64,000 nucleotides of DNA from Alphaproteobacteria bacterium. Its GTDB lineage: Bacteria > Pseudomonadota > Alphaproteobacteria > Caulobacterales > Caulobacteraceae. The translations under genes were made by a program, and so were the position numbers. Every line of letters begins with the position of its first letter. The stretch's first letter is position 1. Location of the stretch: contig JANYET010000025.1 in NCBI GenBank assembly GCA_025359785.1, positions 1 through 64,000 of the forward strand, in the 5' to 3' direction. Of this stretch, positions 49,030 through 58,641 are shown piece by piece. The notes below the pieces were generated by a model. The model worked only from the letters and a program-made list of their open reading frames with translations. It was not told the DNA's origin and searched no databases.

Positions 49030-49866
49030 GTGTCCCTCATGAAGGTCGCGCTGATCCAGACCCGCACGCCGGCGACGCATCAGGCGGCGCTCGCCCACGT
49101 CCTGCCGATGGTGCGCGAGGCGGCTGCGGCGGGGGCGAGCTTCATCGCCACGCCCGAGGGGACCAACGTCCTGCAGAAGGACCGCGCCACGCTCCTGCCG
49201 ATGCTGCGGAGCCTGGAGGACGACATCGTCATCGCGGGCCTGCGCGCGGCGGCCAAGGATCTGGGCGTCTGGATCCTGATCGGATCGGCCTTGGTGGTTC
49301 GCGAGGATGGCAAGGCGGCCAACCGCTCGGCGCTGATCTCACCCGACGGCGCGATCACCGCGACCTACGACAAGCTGCACATGTTCGACGTCGATCTGCC
49401 GGGCGGCGAGACCGCGCGGGAATCGGCGACCTACGAGCCTGGCGACCGGGCCGTGACCGCCCAGGCCGGCGACCTGAAGCTTGGCCTCACCATTTGCTAC
49501 GATCTGCGTTTCCCGGCGCTCTACCGCGCCCTGGCCGTGGCCGGGGCGGAGGTGGTGACCATCCCGGCCGCCTTCACCCGGCCGACCGGCGCGGCGCATT
49601 GGGAAGTGCTGATGCGGGCCCGGGCCATCGAGACCGGCTCGTTTGTCCTGGCGCCGGCCCAGGGCGGGCGGCACGAGGACGGACGCGGCACCTGGGGCCA
49701 TTCGCTGGTCGTGGCACCCTGGGGCGAGGTCATAGCGCATCTGGACCATGACGAGCCGGGGGTTTTGCTGGCAGAGTTGGACCTCAAGGCCGCCGCCAAG
49801 GCCCGCGCCGCCATTCCGGCGCTGGCCAACGCCAGGGCGTTTTCGGGACCGCACAGCCTCGCATGA
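49030..49866 (+). CDS. Carbon-nitrogen hydrolase (nitrilase superfamily amidase)
   Basis: 278-residue nitrilase-fold amidohydrolase, group 10-like (deaminated glutathione amidase or omega-amidase type). The catalytic triad is visible: Glu in FIATPEGTNVL, Lys in TYDKLHMFDVDLPGG, and Cys in LTICYDLRFPALY. GTG 49030 has GGGAGGG (part of the adjacent repeat) well spaced upstream; ATG 49039 is an alternative. Placement after grxC fits a glutathione-repair amidase (Nit1-like), by inference. Confidence 0.9.
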   Translation: MSLMKVALIQTRTPATHQAALAHVLPMVREAAAAGASFIATPEGTNVLQKDRATLLPMLRSLEDDIVIAGLRAAAKDLGVWILIGSALVVREDGKAANRSALISPDGAITATYDKLHMFDVDLPGGETARESATYEPGDRAVTAQAGDLKLGLTICYDLRFPALYRALAVAGAEVVTIPAAFTRPTGAAHWEVLMRARAIETGSFVLAPAQGGRHEDGRGTWGHSLVVAPWGEVIAHLDHDEPGVLLAELDLKAAAKARAAIPALANARAFSGPHSLA

Positions 49867-50294
49867 TCCGCTACGCCCTCCTTTGTGAGCACGGCCACGA
49901 CTTCGAAGGCTGGTTCGGCGCCTCCGCCGACTTCGACGACCAGCAGGCGCGTGGCCTGATCGAATGTCCGGTCTGCGCCACCCGGGCCGTGCGCAAGGCG
50001 ATCATGGCGCCCGCCGTCTCCGGGACGAGGAAGCGCCCCGCCGACCAGGGTCCGGCCCAGACCCAGGCGATGATGATGGAGGCCATGGGCCGCATCCGCC
50101 GGCATGTGGAAGACAATTTCGACGACGTCGGCGACACCTTCGCCCGCGAGGCCCGCGCCATCCACGAAGGCCGCTCCGAAGACCGCGGCATCTATGGCCA
50201 GGCGACGCCCGCCGAGGTCCGCGACCTGGTCGAAGACGGTGTGCCGATCGCGCCCCTGCCGCCAGAACCCTTGAAGAAGAGCGAGCTCAACTAG
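49863..50294 (+). CDS. DUF1178 family protein
   Basis: 143-residue conserved protein of unknown function, widespread in alphaproteobacteria. The N-terminus MIRYALLCEHGHDFEGWF and the Cys pair in IECPVCATRAVRKAIMAP form the family's zinc-ribbon-like signature. A central variable, charged linker is followed by VEDNFDDVGDTFAREARAIHEGRSEDRGIYG. Overlaps the amidase gene by four bases (ATGA), an operon linkage conserved in this group as I remember it. Confidence 0.88.
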   Translation: MIRYALLCEHGHDFEGWFGASADFDDQQARGLIECPVCATRAVRKAIMAPAVSGTRKRPADQGPAQTQAMMMEAMGRIRRHVEDNFDDVGDTFAREARAIHEGRSEDRGIYGQATPAEVRDLVEDGVPIAPLPPEPLKKSELN

Positions 50295-50295
50295 G

Positions 50296-50344
50296 GTCCG
50301 CTTTCCGGTCAAATGCCAACGCGAGCTTTCGACCCAAAGCGGAC
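50296..50344. repeat. Dispersed repeat copy 1 (AGCGGAC type)
   Basis: GTCCGCTTT at 50296-50304 is the exact complement of AAAGCGGAC at 50336-50344. Contains CTTTCGACCCAAAGCGGAC, the same core as three other copies in the next 2.7 kb. Confidence 0.6.
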
Positions 50345-50349
50345 AAACC

Positions 50350-50727
50350 TCAGCGCTTCAGCTCGTGCCAAACGATGATCACTTCGATGAGGGAGCCGTC
50401 GCTCTTGCGTTCGAATTGGCTCCGAAGCTGCTTAGTGACGATTTCGCCGTCCCTGAAAGAGGCCGTCACGTCGTATGTGCACTCAGCGACGCTTCCTCCC
50501 CAATTGGGATCGCAATGAGCATTCTGGACGGAGACCAAAGTCGAGGATTGTCCCGGACGAGCCGCAAACCGTCCGAAGCGCTGATTGAAATCCGCACCCC
50601 ATTGGGACGCCACATATCGCCCGATTTCCGCGTCGCCTGGCAATTCGATTGGTCGCTTCTCCCCTTGGTGCGCGCAGCCGGCCGCGAAGGTCGCGAGCAG
50701 TGCTACAAGAGCGGGAAGCTTAGCCAT
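50350..50727 (-). CDS. Small lipoprotein of unknown function
   Basis: 125-residue predicted lipoprotein: signal AKLPALVALLATFA with lipobox FAAGC near residue 18. Mature part has two Cys (AHCDPNW, AECTYDV) that could form a disulfide, and strands typical of a small beta-rich domain (TYDVTASFRDGEIVTKQL). No family recognised. It lies between copies of the AGCGGAC repeat and seems an accessory gene. Confidence 0.65.
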   Translation of the reverse strand: MAKLPALVALLATFAAGCAHQGEKRPIELPGDAEIGRYVASQWGADFNQRFGRFAARPGQSSTLVSVQNAHCDPNWGGSVAECTYDVTASFRDGEIVTKQLRSQFERKSDGSLIEVIIVWHELKR

Positions 50728-50750
50728 GTCGACCTATTACCACGCCACGT

Positions 50751-50852
50751 CCGCTTCCCCGACGTTCGCGAGGTCCGCTTTCGGGGACAGTGCCTATGAC
50801 CGCTTTCGACCCATAGCGGACGTTCCGCGAGTCCGCTTACAGTCCGGTCAAG
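50751..50852. repeat. Dispersed repeat copy 2 (AGCGGAC type)
   Basis: Several GTCCGCTT units, then CGCTTTCGACCCATAGCGGAC near 50800-50821 and GCGAGTCCGCTTAC after it. This block continues directly into the Shine-Dalgarno of the 225-residue membrane protein gene and is repeated at copy 3 in front of a dead copy of that gene. Confidence 0.6.
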
Positions 50853-50871
50853 CTTGATCGCTGGGGGCGGC

Positions 50872-51549
50872 ATGGACATCCACAAACCAAAGCCGTGGCA
50901 CGGCGGGCGCGAGTTCCTGAAGGAGATCGGCACCATCGTCATCGGCGTGCTGATCGCGCTCGGCGCAGAGCAGGCGGTGGAATGGCTGCATTGGCGCCAG
51001 CAGGCTGTCGAGACCAGGGAGACGCTGCACGCCGAACTTGCACGCAATCTGGGCGTGCTGGAGGTCTTGCGACTGCAGGACGCTTGCGCTGACCAGCGCC
51101 TGTCGTTGCTCGACGCCTGGGCCGACGGTAGAGCGCGGGTCGTGTCGCGTAACCTGGCGGCCGTGGAGAACCGGACACTTATACCTAGCCTGCGCTTCAC
51201 GGCCTGGGAGGTCGCCAAGTCTGGGTCCGTAGCCAACCATATGCCGATCTCCGACCGCCTCCTGTATGGCGACCTCTACGACCGGCTGGGGACCCAAACC
51301 GCAAACCTGTTGTGGGAGAAAGACGCTTGGCGCCAACTCAGCCGCTATGCCGGCAAGGTAGACCTGAACCCGGATGAGGCGCGGCGGCTGAAGGAGGATC
51401 TCGGCATGATCCGCTCGAGCACGGCGGCGCGCAGCTATAACCTGCCCGACTTCGAACAGCGCTTCCAGGCGCTGGGTATCAAACCGAAATTGCCCCAATT
51501 CCCTCCGGGCGTCGCCGGTTTTCCTGACCTCTGTAAACCGCCGAATTAG
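50872..51549 (+). CDS. Membrane-anchored protein of unknown function (MDIHK family)
   Basis: 225 residues beginning MDIHKPKPWHGGREFLKE, then a hydrophobic segment (IGTIVIGVLIALGAEQAVE) that is likely a membrane anchor, and a soluble C-terminal helical domain (ETLHAELARNLGVLEVL, WEVAKSGSVANHM, DLYDRLG). GGGGG lies upstream of the ATG. I recall similar uncharacterised proteins in Caulobacterales; no function is known to me. A decayed second 5' copy lies at 51752, so the family expands and decays in this region. Confidence 0.7.
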   Translation: MDIHKPKPWHGGREFLKEIGTIVIGVLIALGAEQAVEWLHWRQQAVETRETLHAELARNLGVLEVLRLQDACADQRLSLLDAWADGRARVVSRNLAAVENRTLIPSLRFTAWEVAKSGSVANHMPISDRLLYGDLYDRLGTQTANLLWEKDAWRQLSRYAGKVDLNPDEARRLKEDLGMIRSSTAARSYNLPDFEQRFQALGIKPKLPQFPPGVAGFPDLCKPPN

Positions 51550-51751
51550 GGCCGCGGCTTTTTTGGGGCCGGAGCCACCGTCCGCTTCCCCCACCGGAGC
51601 TTTCCGGAGGTCGCGAGGAGTAAACCCATCCGTTGAGCAGGGCATCAGGCTGACCGCAGTTGCAATCCGCGACCCAAGGACGGCTTTCGACCCATAGCGG
51701 TCCTTAAGCGAGTCCGCTTACGGTGCGGTCAAGGTTGTTTCGAGGGGCGAA
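51550..51751. repeat. Dispersed repeat copy 3 and flanking gap
   Basis: 202 bases without an intact gene. GTCCGCTTCCCCCACC near 51591 and GGCTTTCGACCCATAGCGG near 51682-51700 then GCGAGTCCGCTTACGG mirror copy 2, with the same order and spacing before a dead copy of the downstream gene. Confidence 0.55.
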
Positions 51752-51841
51752 ATAGACATTCACAAACCCAAGGCCTGGCACGGCTGGCGAGAGCTGCTGG
51801 GGACGACGACTGTTGGGGCGAGTTGGCCGCAAAGGTCATAG
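51752..51841 (+). pseudogene. Decayed 5' copy of the MDIHK-family gene
   Basis: The frame reads IDIHKPKAWHGWRELL, nearly the same as the intact gene's first 16 residues, but the start ATG is ATA and the similarity ends after the Leu pair; the frame then runs to a TAG at 51839-51841. The upstream 70 bases also match the intact gene's upstream region, so this is the remnant of a tandem duplication. Confidence 0.75.
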
Positions 51842-51900
51842 GTCCGCCCGGAAGAGTGGGATCAGCTTGGCTGGCTCCCCCACACTCCGAGACCAGACCC

Positions 51901-52659
51901 CTAGACGGCGAGGCCGACCGCCCGGCGGCGGCGCAGCGTAGTGCCCAGGCCGCCGAAGCCCAGCAGCATCAGCGCCCAGGCCGCCGGCTCGGGGACGCCG
52001 CCCGGGGTGATGTCCTTGAAGTTGACATAGCGGGTGTTGATGTTTCCGGAATCATCGTGGTTGACGGTGAAGATACTGTAAATAGTATCTGAATTACTTT
52101 GTTTTTCGAATTGAATGTCGTACTGACTGTTTCCGTAGTACTTATTTGTTCGATTTACGAAAATGGCATTGGGATCTGGGTAATAAGTGATATTTTGATC
52201 AGAAGTATCTGTTCCATTGCTTGGAAAGACTGCCAAAAGGGACTGGAGATCACCAACTAGATAAGCATCGGTGTTTATTACATAATATCCTGGAACGGCA
52301 TTTGTATATAAGCTAGAGCTCCCGTCGACGGCGATATTGAACGTGCCAGTGATGTCGCCGTCCGGGGTGAAGATCGCCGCTTGATCATCCGGGATGCGGA
52401 CGTCCATCCGCGCCGAAAGCAACGCGAAGTGGCGGAAGGGCCCAGCGTCAATCGGAGTGTCCGTGTCATAGGTGAAGACAAAGTCGACGACGTACCCGTA
52501 ATAGGTGCTGTTGGCTCCTAGATAGATGGTGCGGTCTTCGATGAGACCGTTGGGATCTCCCGCGATCGTGAGTTGCATGATCTTGGCGGCGGCCGGCCCG
52601 CTCGCGGCGAGCAGGCTCGCCAAGGCGGCCGCGGCCGCCAGGGCCCTTATGGTGCGCAT
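51901..52659 (-). CDS. PEPxxWA-CTERM sorting-domain exported protein
   Basis: 252-residue exported protein. AGGGGGA precedes ATG 52659. The signal peptide ends ASGPAAAK. The C-terminal sorting tail is complete: VPEPAAWALMLLGFGGLGTTLRRRRA. The body (residues 25-215) is rich in Asn, Tyr, Thr and Asp and beta-rich, with no enzyme motif. The middle of the gene (about 52040-52330) is strikingly AT-rich with codons rare in the rest of the window, while both ends have normal composition. That suggests a body of foreign or unusual origin fused to native sorting signals. No exosortase nearby. Confidence 0.85.
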   Translation of the reverse strand: MRTIRALAAAAALASLLAASGPAAAKIMQLTIAGDPNGLIEDRTIYLGANSTYYGYVVDFVFTYDTDTPIDAGPFRHFALLSARMDVRIPDDQAAIFTPDGDITGTFNIAVDGSSSLYTNAVPGYYVINTDAYLVGDLQSLLAVFPSNGTDTSDQNITYYPDPNAIFVNRTNKYYGNSQYDIQFEKQSNSDTIYSIFTVNHDDSGNINTRYVNFKDITPGGVPEPAAWALMLLGFGGLGTTLRRRRAVGLAV

Positions 52660-53092
52660 CGAAAAATCCCCCTGCCGGCAGGACGCTTCGGCTGCGCCAA
52701 GGTCAAGCAAACGACGCTATCTGAACGGGGGTTCCGCGCAAGCCGATACCCCCAGAACGCGAATGGATAGCCGGTCCGGCCTTCTTTCCAGCCTTGCCCT
52801 GCCGCGCCTTGCGGCAGGACCGGCCAGCCGCGTCCGGTAACTGGATCTCGGTCTTCGTCCGCTTCGGGGATGGATGAGAGCCGATGTTTATAGTCGCCGT
52901 TTCGACGCCTGAACGGCGCGAGCCTGGATATCTTGGCGCTCTGAAGGTCAGCAATGCGTGGAAGGCGTTGGTTGCACAGCGACTTCGCCAAGGTCCGGTT
53001 TCCCCCCATAGCGGACGTCCGGGATGTCCGCTTGCGGAGGGCATGGCAGATAAAATTTGACTCCTGCCGAACTAGATGTTCCTGTTTTGTTC
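52660..53092. other. Gene-free region with nested palindromes and repeat copy 4
   Basis: 433 bases without a supported gene. Nested inverted repeats occur at 52770-52824: outer arms GCCGGTCC/GGACCGGC and an inner 8-bp hairpin CCTGCCGC/GCGGCAGG with a 5-base loop. A fourth copy of the AGCGGAC repeat lies at about 52992-53040 (CCCCATAGCGGACGTCCGG, then TGTCCGCTTGCGG). Near its end is a LexA-type box. It also contains the promoter of the minus-strand PEPxxWA-CTERM gene. Confidence 0.5.
53078..53092 (+). promoter_or_regulatory. SOS (LexA) box-like direct repeat
   Basis: GTTCCTGTTTTGTTC fits the alphaproteobacterial LexA site GTTC-N7-GTTC exactly. It ends at the base before the ATG at 53093. If the transcript is leaderless, as the lack of a Shine-Dalgarno suggests, the box would cover the -10 region and allow LexA repression. 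Confidence 0.55.
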
Positions 53093-53689
53093 ATGTCCAT
53101 CACGATCATGGCAGAGGCTCAGGAACAGGCGCTCGGCATCTTCGCCGATGCGGTCCTGAAGCTTGCGCTGCACATCCAGCAGCAGGCCATGGAGGCCGAC
53201 GACCTGGACCAGAAGGTACGGGCGGCTGGCGCGGTCCACCGCCTAGGCCGGGGCCTGCGGCAGACGGTTGCCCTGCAGGCCAAGCTCGCCCGCGATGCGC
53301 GGACCGAGGCGTTTAAATCGCCGCCCGCGCCCCAGCCCTCCCCGGCGCCGGCGCCCGAACCGGCCGCGCCGCCCGATACGAAGATCATCGCCGTGCGCCG
53401 CCGCCGCGACTGGCTGACCCGCGGCGTCGAACGCTGCGTCTGGAACGAATACGAGCGCGACGAGGACGGCGGCGACTTCATCGGCGAGTCGCTGCTGGAA
53501 GACTTCCACGAGCGCCTCGCCGACCTGATGGCCGACCCCGACGCCTTCCTGGCGCTCGATCCTGACGCCCTGGTCGTCCAGCTCTGCCAGGAGCTCGGCC
53601 TGACACCCCCGAAATTCCATCCGCCCGCGCCGCCGGTTCCGCCGGCCGCGTCGGGCCCCTCCGCCGCCAATGGCCACGACTCCTCCTGA
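53093..53689 (+). CDS. Hypothetical protein behind an SOS-box-like site
   Basis: 198-residue protein of unknown function. The N-terminal part is helical (AEAQEQALGIFADAVLKLALHIQQQAMEADD... KVRAAGAVHRLGRGLRQTVALQAKLARDA), the middle is a Pro/Ala linker, and the C-terminal part (WLTRGVERCVWNEYERDEDG ... FLALDPDALVVQLCQELGL) is acidic and helical. The ATG at 53093 directly follows a GTTC-N7-GTTC box and lacks a Shine-Dalgarno, fitting a leaderless SOS-regulated gene; an in-frame ATG at 53108 is possible. It may be a DNA-damage accessory protein (inference). Confidence 0.65.
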   Translation: MSITIMAEAQEQALGIFADAVLKLALHIQQQAMEADDLDQKVRAAGAVHRLGRGLRQTVALQAKLARDARTEAFKSPPAPQPSPAPAPEPAAPPDTKIIAVRRRRDWLTRGVERCVWNEYERDEDGGDFIGESLLEDFHERLADLMADPDAFLALDPDALVVQLCQELGLTPPKFHPPAPPVPPAASGPSAANGHDSS

Positions 53690-53693
53690 TCCA

Positions 53694-53795
53694 CTCATCC
53701 CCGCGAAGGCGGGGACCCAAGCTGAGATCGGAACCTGTGCATCGCCGTTGATCCGCCCGAAACTCCCAATCGGTCCCCGCCTTCGCGGGGATGAG
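53694..53795. repeat. Paired inverted REP element
   Basis: A perfect 24-bp arm at 53694-53717 (starts CTCATCCCCGCGAAGG) and its exact complement at 53772-53795, separated by 54 bases. Each arm is itself a hairpin (CCCCGC-GAAG-GCGGGG). Such head-to-head pairs are a common dispersed repeat type in alphaproteobacteria. It fills the gap between the hypothetical gene and the M20 peptidase. Confidence 0.8.
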
Positions 53796-53862
53796 CGGGG
53801 TTGGGGCGCTTGCGGCGATTCCAACTGCCCCATACGGTCGTCCCCGAACTGGGGAGTTCCGA

Positions 53863-55287
53863 ATGATCCGTATGCTGGCCGCCACGGCCGCTTTGGCCGT
53901 GCTTTGCGTTTCCGTCGCCTCGGCCCAGCCACCGGCCCCGCCGCCGACCTTCCCCGGCCAGGCGGAATTCCACGATCTCTACAAAGAGCTGATCGAGACC
54001 AACACGACGGTCTCGGCCGGCTCCTGCACCGTGGCCGCCTCCGCGATGGCCGCGCGCCTGAAGGCCGTCGGCTACCCGGACGCCGATCTGCAGCTCCTCA
54101 TCCCGCCGGGCCGGCCCAAGGACGGCAATCTGCTGGCGGTGCTGCACGGCTCGGACCCCAAGGCCAAGCCCATCCTTCTGCTGGCCCATATCGACGTGGT
54201 CGAGGCCAGGCGCGAGGACTGGGTGCGCGACCCGTTCAAGCTGGTGGAGGAGGGCGGCTATTTCTACGCCCGTGGCGCCAGCGACGACAAAGCCATGGCG
54301 GCGTCGTTCACCGACGCGATGGTCCGCTACCGCAAGGAGGGGTTCAGACCGCGCCGCGACATCAAGCTGGCCCTGACCTGCGGGGAGGAGACGCCGGACA
54401 CCTTCAACGGCGCCCATTGGCTGATGACCACCCATCGCGCCGAGATGGAGGCGGCCTTCGCGCTCAACGAGGGCGCCGGCGGCCGGCTCGACGGCGACAA
54501 GCGCGTCTACTTGGGCATCCAGGCCGGCGAGAAGGTCTATCAGGACTATACGCTGGAGGTGACCAACCCGGGCGGCCACTCCTCGCGGCCCGTACGTGAC
54601 AACGCGATCTATCACCTGGCGACCGGGCTTTCGAAGATCGGCCTCTACGACTTCCCGGCGCACCTCAACGAGGCGACGCGGCTGCACTTCGAGCGGATGG
54701 GCCCGATCCTTGGCGGCGAGCTCGGCGGGCAGATGAAGCTCGCGCTGGCCCAGCCGACGCCGGCCAGCGCGATCGCCGAGATCGCCCGCGACCCGGGCTA
54801 TAACTCGATGATGCGCACCACCTGCGTGGCCACCATGGTCAGCGCCGGCCACGCGCTGAACGCCCTGCCGCAGCGGGCCACCGCCAACGTCAACTGCCGC
54901 ATCCTGCCCGGCGAGGCCCCGGAGGCGGTGATGGCGACGCTCGCCCGGGTGGTGGACGATCCGGCGATCACGATCCGCATGGCCGGCGAGAAGAGCCCGG
55001 TCTCGCCGCCGCCGCCGCTGACCCGGGAGATCACCGGACCGGCGGAAGCGGTCGCCAAGCAGCTCTGGTCCGGCGTCCCGCTGGTCCCGGCCATGTCCAC
55101 CGGCGCCACCGATGGCCGCTTCCTGACGGCGGGCGGCGTGCCGACCTATGGCCTTTCCGGCATGTTCGGCGAGAGCGACGGCGGCGGCGTCCATGGCCTC
55201 AACGAACGCATCCGCGTCCGGTCGCTCTACGAGGGCCGCGAGTACCTCTATCGCGTGGTCAAGCTCTACGCGGGCGGCGGCGGCTGA
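53863..55287 (+). CDS. M20 family metallopeptidase, exported
   Basis: Zinc-dependent carboxypeptidase/dipeptidase-like hydrolase, 474 residues. GGGGAG precedes ATG 53863; signal peptide ends SVASAQ. Metal-binding and catalytic motifs: first His/Asp in LLLAHIDVVEA, the bridging Asp in ASDDKAMAAS, catalytic Glu pair in LTCGEETPD, and the dimerisation domain with NPGGHSSRP. The C-terminal His ligand lies in GVHGLNER. Periplasmic peptide or amide catabolism is likely. The gene follows a REP pair and precedes clpB. Confidence 0.9.
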   Translation: MIRMLAATAALAVLCVSVASAQPPAPPPTFPGQAEFHDLYKELIETNTTVSAGSCTVAASAMAARLKAVGYPDADLQLLIPPGRPKDGNLLAVLHGSDPKAKPILLLAHIDVVEARREDWVRDPFKLVEEGGYFYARGASDDKAMAASFTDAMVRYRKEGFRPRRDIKLALTCGEETPDTFNGAHWLMTTHRAEMEAAFALNEGAGGRLDGDKRVYLGIQAGEKVYQDYTLEVTNPGGHSSRPVRDNAIYHLATGLSKIGLYDFPAHLNEATRLHFERMGPILGGELGGQMKLALAQPTPASAIAEIARDPGYNSMMRTTCVATMVSAGHALNALPQRATANVNCRILPGEAPEAVMATLARVVDDPAITIRMAGEKSPVSPPPPLTREITGPAEAVAKQLWSGVPLVPAMSTGATDGRFLTAGGVPTYGLSGMFGESDGGGVHGLNERIRVRSLYEGREYLYRVVKLYAGGGG

Positions 55288-55305
55288 GGGCTGCCGCAAG
55301 GCCTT

Positions 55306-55325
55306 GTGTGGCGCATCCGCCACAC
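55306..55325 (+). terminator. 8-bp hairpin between the M20 gene and clpB
   Basis: GTGTGGCG-CATC-CGCCACAC forms a perfect 8-bp stem with a 4-base loop, 19 bases after the peptidase stop. No U-tract follows. It may be a weak terminator or part of clpB control. Confidence 0.4.
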
Positions 55326-55396
55326 TACATCGGGTTGGCCCGGACCGTGCTTGATGAGGCGATCCAGGGTTCGTTTCGCCTATCCAAGGGGACCTG

Positions 55397-57979
<2,583 letters not shown>

Positions 57980-58009
57980 CCAGCCTCTGCCAGTCGTCAG
58001 GTTATAGGC

Positions 58010-58558
58010 CTACAGTTCGAAGGCAGTGACCTTGCCGCCGCGCGTGGTCACCCGGCGCATGATCGCCAGCGGCGGCGCATTGGCCGCGCCCACCGGCTTG
58101 GCGAGGGTCACGATGTACCAGGCTCCGTCGGGCAGGCCCGTGAAGCTGAAATGGTCGGCGGCGTCGCAGGTGGTGCGTTTGACGTAGGGGTTGGAGTCGC
58201 CGGGCGGCGCCTGGTTCTGGCGGCTGCGGACGTCGTCGGTCGGCAGGGCCGCGCGCTGGTCGGACTTGTAGAGGATGCTCATCCGGCGCCGTGACCAGGG
58301 CGTCTCCGGCGTCATCACCACGGTCGCGCCCGCGCAGGTATAGCGCACGGCGCCGGCGTGGCTCAGCGCGCCGGACAGGGTGTTCTTGCCCGGCTGCATC
58401 GACCAGGCGAAGTCGCCGGCGCGGAAGGCGCCGTCGTCGGCCGAGGCCGGCGGCATGGCGGCCATCCGTCCAGGCGGCGGCGGGCCCAGGCTGGGCGCGC
58501 ACGCGGTGAGCGAGCCCAGAAGGGCGGCGGCGGCGAGGAAACGAGCAAGGTCGGCCAT
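58010..58558 (-). CDS. Predicted lipoprotein of unknown function
   Basis: About 182 residues from ATG 58558 (another Met seven codons upstream). Signal ADLARFLAAAALLGSLTAC with lipobox. Mature part has a Pro-rich start (APSLGPPPPGRMAAMPP), then a beta-rich domain with FSFTGLPDGAWYIVTLAKPVG, reminiscent of prealbumin-like or carboxypeptidase-regulatory beta-sandwiches, and three Cys. Function unknown; convergent with clpB. Confidence 0.7.
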   Translation of the reverse strand: MADLARFLAAAALLGSLTACAPSLGPPPPGRMAAMPPASADDGAFRAGDFAWSMQPGKNTLSGALSHAGAVRYTCAGATVVMTPETPWSRRRMSILYKSDQRAALPTDDVRSRQNQAPPGDSNPYVKRTTCDAADHFSFTGLPDGAWYIVTLAKPVGAANAPPLAIMRRVTTRGGKVTAFEL

Positions 58559-58641
58559 GGCGCCGAGCTTATAGGCCATTGCGGCGAAATCGCGCCAGAG
58601 GCCGAAAATCGCTCTGGAAACTTATCCCCGCCGACGGCGCC

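Noticed and set aside
55288..55396. Sigma-32 heat-shock promoter before clpB
   Set aside because: CTTGTG with CTACAT at 16 bases is only a partial match, and it overlaps a hairpin; not strong enough to call.
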